Shown: positions 25,949 to 35,218 of the stretch, one piece after another | Numbering within the stretch: position 1 is the stretch's first letter | How the letters are laid out: every line of letters starts with the position of its first letter | Assembly: GCA_029204225.1 (NCBI GenBank) | Contig: CM055113.1 | Span: forward strand, 15,155,471 to 15,219,470 | Direction of reading: 5' to 3' | Length of the DNA: 64,000 nucleotides | Origin: Diphasiastrum complanatum | Lineage: Eukaryota > Streptophyta > Lycopodiopsida > Lycopodiales > Lycopodiaceae | The notes under the pieces: model-generated | Database searches by the model: none | What the model was told of the DNA's origin: nothing | The model's input: the letters and a program-made list of their open reading frames with translations, nothing else | Made by a program: the position numbers and the translations under genes

Positions 25949-26325
25949 GTCAGGATAACTAAACATAATATCTCATGAAATATAGAATTAGCTAGTTTGT
26001 GATTCCTTAAATTGGGGATAATGAATACTATTTAGAAAATGGATAGGCAATAGTTCTAATTCTACAAAAATTAATGTCTAATAATACTCTAGAAAATACC
26101 GAAGAATCCCCACTCCAACATCGTCCCCTAAAATTTAATCTTCACTTAATTTTCTAATTCAGTTGTGTCTAGCGCAGTCAGAGTACGATTGATTTTTGTA
26201 AGGGGAGATTGAAAATTGTAATGCTTGTTGCCGAAAGAGTTTAGATGAGTGGAAAGTAATTGATCGTACTAATGATATTTATTAGAATCTACAGAAGTTA
26301 ATGAAGGTGGGGTAGGAAGAGATTA
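25949..26325. other. No gene seen
   Basis: AT-rich spacer between the solo LTR and the end of the H3-like pseudogene. Confidence 0.4.
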
Positions 26326-27367
26326 ATAAACACAATTCAATGTAGCGTCCGAAAAAAAAGTATGGATTTGCACATTAAAAAATGAATCCAATTCCTCACC
26401 ACTAGGGCGAGGTGGAGAAGAGAGTTGTGTGGACTGTTCAATAGATTTGGATGAGAGATTTAGAAAATGGATAAAGAAAATTTAAAAGGGATTTGGAAAG
26501 AGATCTAGAAACTAATTTGGGAGGTGATTTGATAGGGGATTTGAAAGGGGATCTTGAAACTGATTTAGGAGAAGATTTGGAAGGAGATTTAAATACTAAT
26601 TTTTGAGAAGATTTGGATGAGGATTTGGTAGGAGACTTGGAAGGGATTTCTGTGTCTTGGGAGGAGATATAGAAATTGATTTAGAAACAGATTTTTGTGA
26701 CTTGGAGGAGGAAGATGAAAAAGAGGAAGAGAAAGAAGGGGCCACTGGCTTTAGATTAGCCCTCACTTTCTTTGGAGGGTCTGAGGATCTTTTCTTTACA
26801 ACAACATTTTGAACGGTTGCTGGTAGCCTCTTTGGATCAGTCTACTTCGTCCTCCTCCTTGAAGTGGTGGCAGCAACAAGTGGAGCAAAACGAGTTGGCT
26901 GGAAATTCTGGACAAACGTATCGCATGCATCCATCATATGAAATATCATCACGAAATCTTTGGGCATTATTGTTACCCTTCTTGCATGTACAACAACAAA
27001 ACCATACAATCTGAAAAGAATTTTATTTGAAAGTCTTCATAAGCATTGTGCAATATTTTAACTAGAATCACAACCCACCTCACATCTGCTGAAATCTCCC
27101 TAGTCACCTGCTTAATACATCTTTGTATATGAGCCTTTAGAGTCAGGGGATTAATCATTTTCTAAAGCCTCTTAATGTCTTTTAGCCATGTTGGGTCTCT
27201 GGGCCGACCCACTCTCCTTGGTGCTGCTTGCTGTTTTGGAGATGGTGGAGGTCGAGTGGTGGTGGTGGTGGTGGTGGTGGTGGTGGTGATGGTATTCTTT
27301 GTCCAGCAGCAACGTGTATAGGCACTCCACCTAAGTTGAGCCTTGCAGTCTGCTTTGTTCGCACCAT
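26326..27367 (-). pseudogene. Histone H3-family gene, CENH3-like, with long K/S/P-rich tail (decayed)
   Basis: The start (ATG at 27367) encodes MVRTKQTARLNLGG, nearly the canonical H3 tail start ARTKQTARKSTGG. A polyproline run on a CCA repeat follows (27257-27291), then PRRVGRPRDP (with an AT-hook-like GRP). The histone fold is readable from 27190: WLKDIKRL (alpha-N), MINPLTLKAHIQRCIKQVTR, ADVRW (loop 1), ILVKILHNAYEDFQIKFFSD (alpha-2) and VHARRVTIMPKDF (26953-26994). Trp in loop 1, SD-M after alpha-2 and HARRVT...KDF are closer to plant centromeric H3 than to H3.1/H3.3. A canonical H3 would end about 15-20 residues later; here the sequence continues ~200 codons, basic then rich in KS, KSP and SPPK motifs (26440-26640). 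Decay: a TAG where H3 has Gln in the alpha-N segment, a second TAG in the basic stretch, and frame changes at the CCA repeat, after alpha-2 and in the tail. It is best read as a pseudogene or captured fragment. Confidence 0.6.
27257..27291. repeat. (GGT/CCA)n trinucleotide repeat
   Basis: About eleven triplets that code for the proline run in the H3-like gene on the minus strand. The downstream part of the H3-like sequence is in a different frame, so length change in this repeat is a likely cause of one of the frame changes. Confidence 0.85.
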
Positions 27368-27469
27368 GTATCGATTGAGAATTTAGACGAGCTTTACTAC
27401 GGAGGAGGAAGCAAGGTATGCGTGTTGATCGATATCGACAGTGAGTGATACGTTGAGCACGTAGTGAGG

Positions 27470-28320
27470 GTATTTTTTTTAATTTTCTCTCTATAAAATG
27501 GATTACAGCGGTAAGGCTTCACTTGGACTGGCTTTGCATCATTCTCTAATGGAATGGAGTGTACTGCTATATCAGGCGATATACCATTCATCTCTTCATA
27601 GTTCCATGCAAAGACATCATGGTACTTCCTTAAGAGCTTTTCTAGATTTTTGCGTTGTTGTCTATTAAGATGCGCCTCTATATGCATGAATCTATCTTCT
27701 TTTTCATCTGGATCCTTTAGAATTAGAGAAATGGTTTTAGTTGGTCCATCATCAAGTTCAGGATTCTCTTTATGTATAGGGATCTTATCAAGTAAAGATG
27801 GGGCTCTACTGGGATGTGGCTTTGAACAAGAAGCAGCATTAGGTAAGTCTTTTGTTTGTTGCTCATCAAGAGGAGCAATCGGTTAATCTCGAGTAGAGGA
27901 TAGAAAGTGGTTTATTCTGTGATCTGGCAATTTGGAAATCATTAATAGCCTTTGATTGAGAGATTTGAGTAAATGGTTGGACTATAAGACTCTAATCTAT
28001 AGTACTAACAACTTCGTCACTTTGACTATCCCATTTGTATAACCATTTAGATGATAATTGGTTAATCGACTAGGCTGCGCTAAATATTTTAGAGTGGATT
28101 CATCTATATGTGCAAAAGGTGATGGCAACTTAATCTCTTTCAGTATCCTCGCAAGGTGGGACGACTGTGAATCTAGATAATGAGGTATTTGCTCGTCGGT
28201 TGGGCCCTTATCCATCAAAGTTAGCATGGTACCTTCATCTATAATTGTCCTATTGTTATAGGCATGCAAACCAACGGATTTGGTAGCCATTCTGTTTAAA
28301 TAAGCTCTGCATCCATATAA
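27470..28320 (-). mobile_element. Ty3 (Tat/Athila-like) pol fragment O
   Basis: The minus strand encodes the entry into Ty3 reverse transcriptase: LEKLLRKYHDVFAWNYEEMN, AVHSIPLENDAKPVQVKPYR. The VFAW-type stretch is characteristic of Tat/Athila-like Ty3 elements. Upstream of it (27690-28290) is the linker from protease, including a 97-codon frame without a named domain. The RT core, integrase and LTRs are absent. It is a fossil with several breaks, ending about 100 bp from the H3-like gene. Confidence 0.7.
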
Positions 28321-28735
28321 GAAACATACAAAGCATCCATAGTTGGCTGATCCATGCTTCTAGATGTGATCGTTATCGGTCTCTCATATTCGGATAATAC
28401 TTCATTACTGCATCTATTAGCATCAACATAGTCAAACAGTTGTTAACATGTGTCTCCAGTTAATGATATTGGTAGATTGTGCGTAATGTTAAGTGCCAAA
28501 ATTTGTGATAAATCTTGGAAAGAACAAGTTTGTGAATTGAAGACCAATGTTAAAAAAACATTTTCTCCTAGAATGGTTACAAGAAAACTCTAGTGCACAG
28601 CTACTTAAACTATGTCCAATTATAAACTACAGATTGTGTTTGTGGATCTATCTCAACTTTTTGCCACCAAACGTAAGCTAGACCTTTTGTGGGGGTTGGA
28701 ACATGAGGCCTGAAGGGCATTTCAATGGAGCCCAA
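28321..28735. other. No gene seen
   Basis: AT-rich sequence between the Ty3 fragment O and repeat R1. It is probably more of the same degraded Ty3 material, but no motif supports this. Confidence 0.35.
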
Positions 28736-28739
28736 GGTA

Positions 28740-28945
28740 GTTGGAGAAAGGGACACCTTGCGGGCAAAAACCTTTGTTAATAATCATTTTTGTAAAATCA
28801 ATGGCCCGAGTATGGCATCCTGCGTGTATAAGCCCATCTTGAAGAGCCCAACAATAGTTAGTTATGTTAGGTCCCATTTCGTCATCGTACACCTAGGGGG
28901 CAAGAAAACAATTTTGGCAAGTCTCAAGGTTTAAACTACACTATG
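28740..28945. repeat. Dispersed LTR-like repeat R1, copy 2
   Basis: It matches 21100-21345 in the same orientation. The copies differ by scattered changes and a few short indels. It contains 'gcatcctgcgtgtataagcc' near 28818. Confidence 0.6.
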
Positions 28946-29400
28946 GAGTTCCATGCACATCCAATGAGAAAGAGAGAGGCCTAGAGGAGTTCAAGATAGG
29001 CTTATGGAAGGTCATCAGACATATTCCATAACTTATGACTCTTTGACTACTATTGTTGTGGAACTTGAATCTCAATGGACCCTTTAGGAGGGCGCGCTCC
29101 TACTAGGACCCATTGCCCAAGTTGTGCTTGTATACTTTGGTCCAAGACACCTTTCTAGGTTCCATACCTCCATCCAAGGCATAGACACCTACCTGCCCTT
29201 AATCAAGGACACTAGTACCTTTATCTAAGGCACCTACTCTTAATCCTAAGGATAACCCTTATCCAAGGGTCTCATGACTCCATACCTCTAACTAAGGTAT
29301 AGTCACTTGCCTGTCCTTATCCAAGGGTACATACCCTTAATCCTAAGGGTACTTTGCCATGTAGCCCCCAACACCAAATGGACTAATAGGGGTCTAAAGT
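28946..29400. repeat. Degenerate short tandem repeats, no gene
   Basis: From about 29150 to 29350 phrases such as 'ccatacctc', 'cttatccaaggg' and 'ttaatcctaagg' recur in loose 30-60 bp units. It looks like a decayed minisatellite in LTR or intergenic sequence. 28946-29150 shows nothing recognisable. Confidence 0.45.
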
Positions 29401-29404
29401 ACTG

Positions 29405-30050
29405 CTAGTTACATAGGTATGTAACACAAGCACTGTGTTTTTCTTTGCAAGTTTGAGTTCCTTCAAGGTTGATCTGCTTCTCAGCTCTTGACTGTAGCTT
29501 CCAGCACTTAGAATGATCTGAAAATAATGCAAGTAGATTTGTTACTACTTCACACTCTCTCACTATAGCTGAAGCTGCAAAAATGCTTGAATGTTCACCA
29601 AACTGATCCCAGTTAGTTGCCAATGGTTTCCTCACTATATTTGCCTCCTTGTCCTCTGAATAAACTCTTTGAAGAGTGTTCAAGCACTTCCTACCATGCT
29701 TCAATGTCTACAATTGGCTCAAGAGACAGTTTTCATCAACATTGTAAGTTCTCTTGCTTTCACCTCCTGTGAAGGACTATCTCACCTCCAATACGGAGCC
29801 AGTGACAAGCTGAACCCAGTAGTCAGGCACTCAGGATCAGAGGAGCTCTGATACCATGTCAAAGATTTGATGCAAATCGCAAACGTGAAACAAGACGATT
29901 CAAATGGATTTCAGATATGATCGCTGGTCACTCCCAGCTGTATCATTCCTACAGTCCTCCAGAATGTAGACAAACATTGTTGTACTACGTTAACAGATTG
30001 ATGTAGCATTCAACAAGATCAAACCAAGATAATTCTTTTATGATGCAACG
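29405..30050 (-). mobile_element. Copia element M: leader, primer site and LTR fragment
   Basis: A primer-binding site of the initiator-Met type (minus TGGTATCAGAGC) is at 29845-29856, directly followed on the plus map by LTR sequence starting TGTCAAAGATTTGATGC at 29857 and running to about 30050. The 99-codon minus-strand frame at 29405-29704 lies in the leader and has no recognised domain. No gag or pol is attached. It is a fossil fragment. Confidence 0.6.
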
Positions 30051-30059
30051 AGTTGCCTA

Positions 30060-33005
30060 CCCGCGTAATAAATTGGATAATCTATATTTTGGTCATCTTT
30101 CTGAGTAAGCACTACACCTATTGCAAACGATGATGTGTCTACATATACATGGAGCTTTTTAGCCCAATTTGGAGGTCTGACTCCAGTGGCTTCTACTAAT
30201 GACTGTTTCAATTGATCAAAAGCTTGCTGATGGTCCTGTGACCAATGGTACTCAATAGACTTTTTTAATAAACTTGTTAAAGGAGTTACTATTATGGCAT
30301 AATCCTTAATTATCCTACGATAATAACCTACGTGTCCTAGAAAACCTCTAAGCTATCATAGATTAGTTGGTTCTAATAATTCTAAAATCATTTTTACTTT
30401 TTCGATGTCGGCTTGTATATTGTCCTTCAAAATTTTATGTCCTAACAGAATGCCTTCTCTCATCCCGAAGTAACACTTAGCTAGATACAATTTCAGAGAT
30501 GTCTCTTGACATCTTCTCAATGTTTTCTCTAATGCGTCTAAATGGTCTTTGGTTGATGAATAGACACAAAAGTCATCCATGAAAATTTCTAAAAACTTCC
30601 TTAAATTTTTTTGAAAAATATTTGTCATCATACGTTGAAATATAGCAGGTGCATTACAAAGACCAAAGGGCATTCACGTATATGCGTACTCCCCCAATCA
30701 GTGGTGAAAGTGGTCTTGAATCTATCTTCCTCCTTTACAAAAACTTGGTTATAACCTGAGAATCCATTTTAAAAGCTATAACGTTCATGACCAACTACCT
30801 GGTCAAGAATAGTATCTGTATACGGCAGAGGATGATAATCCTTTGCTGTAACAGCAATTAGTTTCCTAAAATCTTGGCAAACTCTAATCTTGCCCATCTT
30901 TTTCTTAGGTACTATAACTATTGGTGACACCCACTCACTACTTAGAACAAGATATATAATACCCGCTCTAAGACATCTATCTAACTCGTCTTTAACTAAC
31001 AAGGAGTACTTTGGATTCAATCTATATTGGCACTGCCTAACAAGTATTGTTCCCTCAATAAGATCTATTCTATGTTCGTCCCATTTAACTAGTATTTCTA
31101 TCAAATCATCCATAGACCAAGCAAATACGTTTTGGTATTTTTGAAGAAGTAATATATACTCTTCACGTTTATGGTCCGATTGGTGTTTATATAAATTCAA
31201 TTTTACCTTTATTAATTTCTATTTCTACATAATCTGTTTTATCTACCATCCTTTAGGTCAGGCTTGCTCTGGTTCCACCCAAAACTTCCCTTGACTCGAA
31301 TGTTGTTGGCATTTCCTCATCCTCATCAATCTCATAGCATTCTATGAAATTGATCCAAGATTCAGCAGGTCTAGCTAACTCCTCACCCCATCTCAAAAGG
31401 TGACCCCCTATTGGATTGGCTGTGAGAATGTCTAACAAAGATATTTGTTTGGTAGGCCAATTTATAAATAGCATCTGCTTGATATAGCCATGGTATTCCA
31501 AATAATATTGAATAAGGTGGTGTATCTACTGGGTTTATGACAAAGAAATTCATAACAAACGTCACTGTCTCTATAACTACGCTAATACCTTTTAGCTCCC
31601 CTACTGGTATACATTTGGATGCATCTGCTAAATGGATTTCATGGTAAGTGATAGACTGTATTTGTTTTTCTAGTCCTAATTCCTTGACCATTGTTTCTGT
31701 TATTAAGTTGATATTGTATTCTGAGTCTATTAGTATTCTATCTATAGTCTGATCTCCTATGATAGCTCTAATCTCGGGAACTCCACAATCTCCTCTATCT
31801 ACATATTCTACTCTATTACTGTATGCAGATATACTTAGTGTGACAAACCTCTCCCCTTCCTCAGTCCCTACGAACTGAAGCCCTTCATCCTCCGAAGTAT
31901 ACCTCGAGGACAATGTAGGTGTCTCACCTTCGTACTTATCCTTTTCCCATGATATAGAAATTCTTTTGTGACTTTTCCTTGTTGGTGTCTCCATCTGGTC
32001 TCTGGAGGTAATCTCCTTCTTCTTCCAGTGGGTTATGACATCGACCTGGTAGAGCCATGATTGTCCTAATAACACTTTATATGATGATTGTCTTGTAGTT
32101 CTTAGTATTATAAAATCCAATAAAGGCTTATGGTCTCCAATATAAACTGTAACTTGAGACAATTCGCCTATTGGTGATCTTCTAGTTGCATCAGTAACCT
32201 TAAATGTCTTAAGGTGGGTGCTATTCTATGATGAATGCCTAATTCGTATGCTATTTCTTTAGTCATTATGTTTACACTAGATCCAGAATCTATGGGTACA
32301 CTATCTAAGATGCAGCCATTGATTACTACCTGAATCTCTGGTTGACCTTCGTCACCGTAATTAACTCATCCTACGTTGACTATTGGTAACTTTGCTTTTC
32401 TTTTTCTTTTTTTATTTTGCAAAAATTGCTTAATTTCTTTCTTGTAATATTGATTATCGTTTAATAGCTGTTTAAAGGTTATATTGGGCATTCTGGAAAC
32501 AAGGTCTTTTACAACATCATAAGAATGGTTTCTAAATGGTGATGGATCTCTAGGTATCTCGCTACTTATAACTGGACCTGAAAATGTTACTTTTTTAACT
32601 TCTCTAGTCTCTTCATCTAAAAGCTTTTTAGCTTCTGAACTAATATCAACATCATAATGTTTTTCAGTAGGCCTATCAAGGTCTAATTCCTTATTATTAG
32701 GAATTTTTACTAACTGTTATACGACTTTCATTTTTTCTGTCGCATTTTTTGCGTTTTTCACGATTTTCTCAAATTTTGTCTTAGTTTTCTTCTTATCTTT
32801 AAGAGTTAAAGAATCTTTACTACTTCTAGTAGTTACTTTATTTATCTCTACATCTAAATCTGGCCATTGATGGTCTTGATCTAATGATTCAGACTCTACT
32901 TCTATCCTCTGAACTATCAGGTCAGTGTTAGTTTTAGATGGCCGAGGGTCATCTTCTCTAGGCGAGTTTACAAACCTTGGTTTAGACCGTGGTTGTTGTG
33001 GCTAA
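30060..33005 (-). mobile_element. Ty3 (Tat/Athila-like) element N with two protease-like domains
   Basis: Read right to left: basic gag end (32700-33000), a first aspartic-protease-like domain (about 32020-32370, PIDSGSSVNIMTKEIAYELG), a second one (about 31490-31850, RILIDSEYNINLITETMVKE, then ILFGIPWLYQAD), reverse transcriptase (30770-31200, VCQDFRKLI, and 30356-30673, MPFGLCNAPAIFQRMM, MDDFCVYSS) and the start of RNase H (30080-30350, AFDQLKQSL). VFAWSMDDL in the RT entry suggests the Tat/Athila group. Integrase and LTRs are missing. It is a fossil with many breaks. Confidence 0.8.
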
Positions 33006-33009
33006 GGAC

Positions 33010-33330
33010 ATTCAGCAGTACCCCCCAACAAAGTGTAAATTAATAAAATCCTCCAATAAAATGTGTTGCGAGGGCATGACATCCAGCATGTATAAGCCCA
33101 TGGCCCAATGAGCACGCAATTGAAGTTGTAAATAAATAAACTTGACTTGGGTCTTGTAATTAAAATATAACTAGAGGCCCAATGTTATTTTTAAACTTAG
33201 AGATCTTTTTTTAGAGTTGGGTCCAAATTGGGACTCACATGAATCTTGTGATTTCTAATGTACTTTTTGTGGACCCTTGAATCAAGTTGGGTCCAAGATG
33301 AATGGTTAAAATTTTGATCATCTATGTTTG
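33010..33330. repeat. LTR-like repeat with R1-type phrase
   Basis: It contains 'gacatccagcatgtataagc' followed by 'gcccaatgagcac', resembling R1 and the F LTR. No coding is seen. It may be LTR sequence next to element N, but its orientation relative to N is not settled. Confidence 0.4.
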
Positions 33331-33639
33331 ATGCACTTCCACTAATAAGCAATGAAGCGCTACTAGCAATATGCTATATTAATCTTTTGGAATAATAGCA
33401 CCGTCAAACTATAAAATGACCAACTATTTATATCAGTTAGGAATGTTGTCTAGGCTTATCCAAAATGACAATAAAAGATGTTGTATGGACGTAGATGGCA
33501 ACCAACACTTAGCCATAATGAGTTGTCAATAGTTAACACCATTCATGATCTTTGTCATTGTCAAACCCACCGACTGTTAGCCATTTCCATGTATTTCAAC
33601 AGATTGAGTAAAAATGTGAGTAAAACTATAGAAACTGGA
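33331..33639. other. No gene seen
   Basis: AT-rich stretch before the copia remnant L, possibly its degraded RT region. Confidence 0.35.
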
Positions 33640-34249
33640 TAGATGAATGAATGTAGATTATATATTGATTATGAGAATAATAATCCAACAAAGGGCTCTA
33701 CTCAGAGTCATAAGGTATGTTCGAGCTACTATGGATTTGTGCATATGCTATGGAGAGACTAATTTGGACAAAATCCATACATTGCATGGATACATAGATG
33801 CAAACTGGGCAAGTGATATTGATACAAGAAAATCCACATCTAGATTTGTATTCATGTCCAATCTCCTAGAATAGTTGAAAAAAAACCTCCATTGTCCCAT
33901 TGTAATTGATAGAATCAGAGTACATTACAGCTTCACAAGCTACCAAGGAGGCAGTCTGATTGAAAAAATCATTGTCTGATATTGGCCTCTCAGACAATTT
34001 GATCTGACAACTATTGAATGTGATAATCAAAGTGCCATTGCATTGTTAATTTATCCTAGATTTCATTCTAGGTGTAAATGCATTGAAATCAAATATCACT
34101 GCATCAAAAACAAAATTCTCAACAAGGAGATATATCTAAAATTTTGTAAAACATAGTACATGATAGTTGACATATTTAGAAAGGCATTAAGTCAAGAGAC
34201 ACACAATAATTTGTCGATCAAGACATTCATGGATCCAAATTAAGGGGGG
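33640..34249 (+). mobile_element. Copia element L: RT/RNase H end
   Basis: The plus strand encodes the copia RT/RNase H end (RALLRVIRYVRATMDLCICY, GYIDANWASDIDTRKSTS) and the last RNase H motifs near 33910-34200, followed by the purine tract AAATTAAGGGGGG and an LTR from 34250. Gag, protease and integrase are absent. It is a fossil with several breaks. Confidence 0.75.
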
Positions 34250-34259
34250 TGTTGGATTT

Positions 34260-34353
<94 letters not shown>

Positions 34354-34686
34354 GATCCACAAAGCTAATGTAGTTCCATTCATGTTGCTACATATTTATT
34401 TGCATTGTCTCACAGTTTGCAAAACTACATGAGAATTACAAATAGGTATCTACACAATAGTCAAACTTTTGAGTCAAACTATCGAGGGAGTCTTTGCAAT
34501 CAAATTATCGCATGACTATCGACTATCAACCATTGACCATCGAACTCAACTCCAAATCGAATCAACAAATTGTTTACTTTCTAACTACTTGATACCACTA
34601 CAAATAAAGATAGCCACATACAGAAACTAGATTTTGCACTGTGTAACTAATTTGACAATGACTGCAGCCATGATCGCCCTGCTAGC
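34250..34686 (+). repeat. 3' LTR of copia element L, cut by element C
   Basis: It starts TGTTGGATTTATCC directly after the purine tract and matches the LTR fragment at 8210-8600. A (CT)n microsatellite of about 90 bp (34263-34352) sits near its start and is absent from the other copy. The LTR is interrupted at 34686 by the LTR of element C. Confidence 0.65.
34263..34352. repeat. (CT)n microsatellite, about 90 bp
   Basis: Uninterrupted CT run inside the L LTR, where the homologous copy at 8221 has only a few pyrimidines. It therefore expanded after the copies separated. Confidence 0.95.
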
Positions 34687-35218
34687 TGTGACAAAATCAG
34701 ATCCAAAACATACTTGATGGATCACTAAGATTTTGACCAAATTTGGTTGCACATCTAGATTTAGCTACAAAATAGAAATCATCACTTTACACATGCTAGA
34801 ACTTGGAAATGAATGAAGATCTGATCATAAGCACTTAGATACAATACGGTAATATCTTTGTCCATACAACAACAACAACATACAATAAATCACACGTGTG
34901 GATTGAAGATCAACAAGAAAAATTACATTCTACACACTAGAAATCAAGATATCTTGAGAAATACACATGAGATGGACATAGAATCAAAATAGATGAAATC
35001 TCCACATAAAATGAGAATACAATGATACTTTTTCCATGCTGGTACTGCTATTTATAGCTACCAAATGTCACTTGGCCAATTGCCCTAAACTTGTCCTAAA
35101 TGGTACCTTCACTATTTAGGCATTTATTGACATAAAAAAATCTATTTCTAAGTTGAAATTTCATATTGGCCTCAAATTTGCCAAGATAAAATAATTAAAC
35201 TAGTTGATATTGTTCACA
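34687..35218 (-). repeat. 3' LTR of element C
   Basis: About 532 bp, starting TGTGAACAATATCAACTAG on the minus strand and ending TTTTGTCACA. It follows the purine tract GAAGAGGGAG. Its mate is at about 55103-55620. Confidence 0.8.

Noticed and set aside
29405-29704. A host gene of 99 codons
   Set aside because: It lies in the leader just inside a copia primer-binding site and LTR, and shows no domain.
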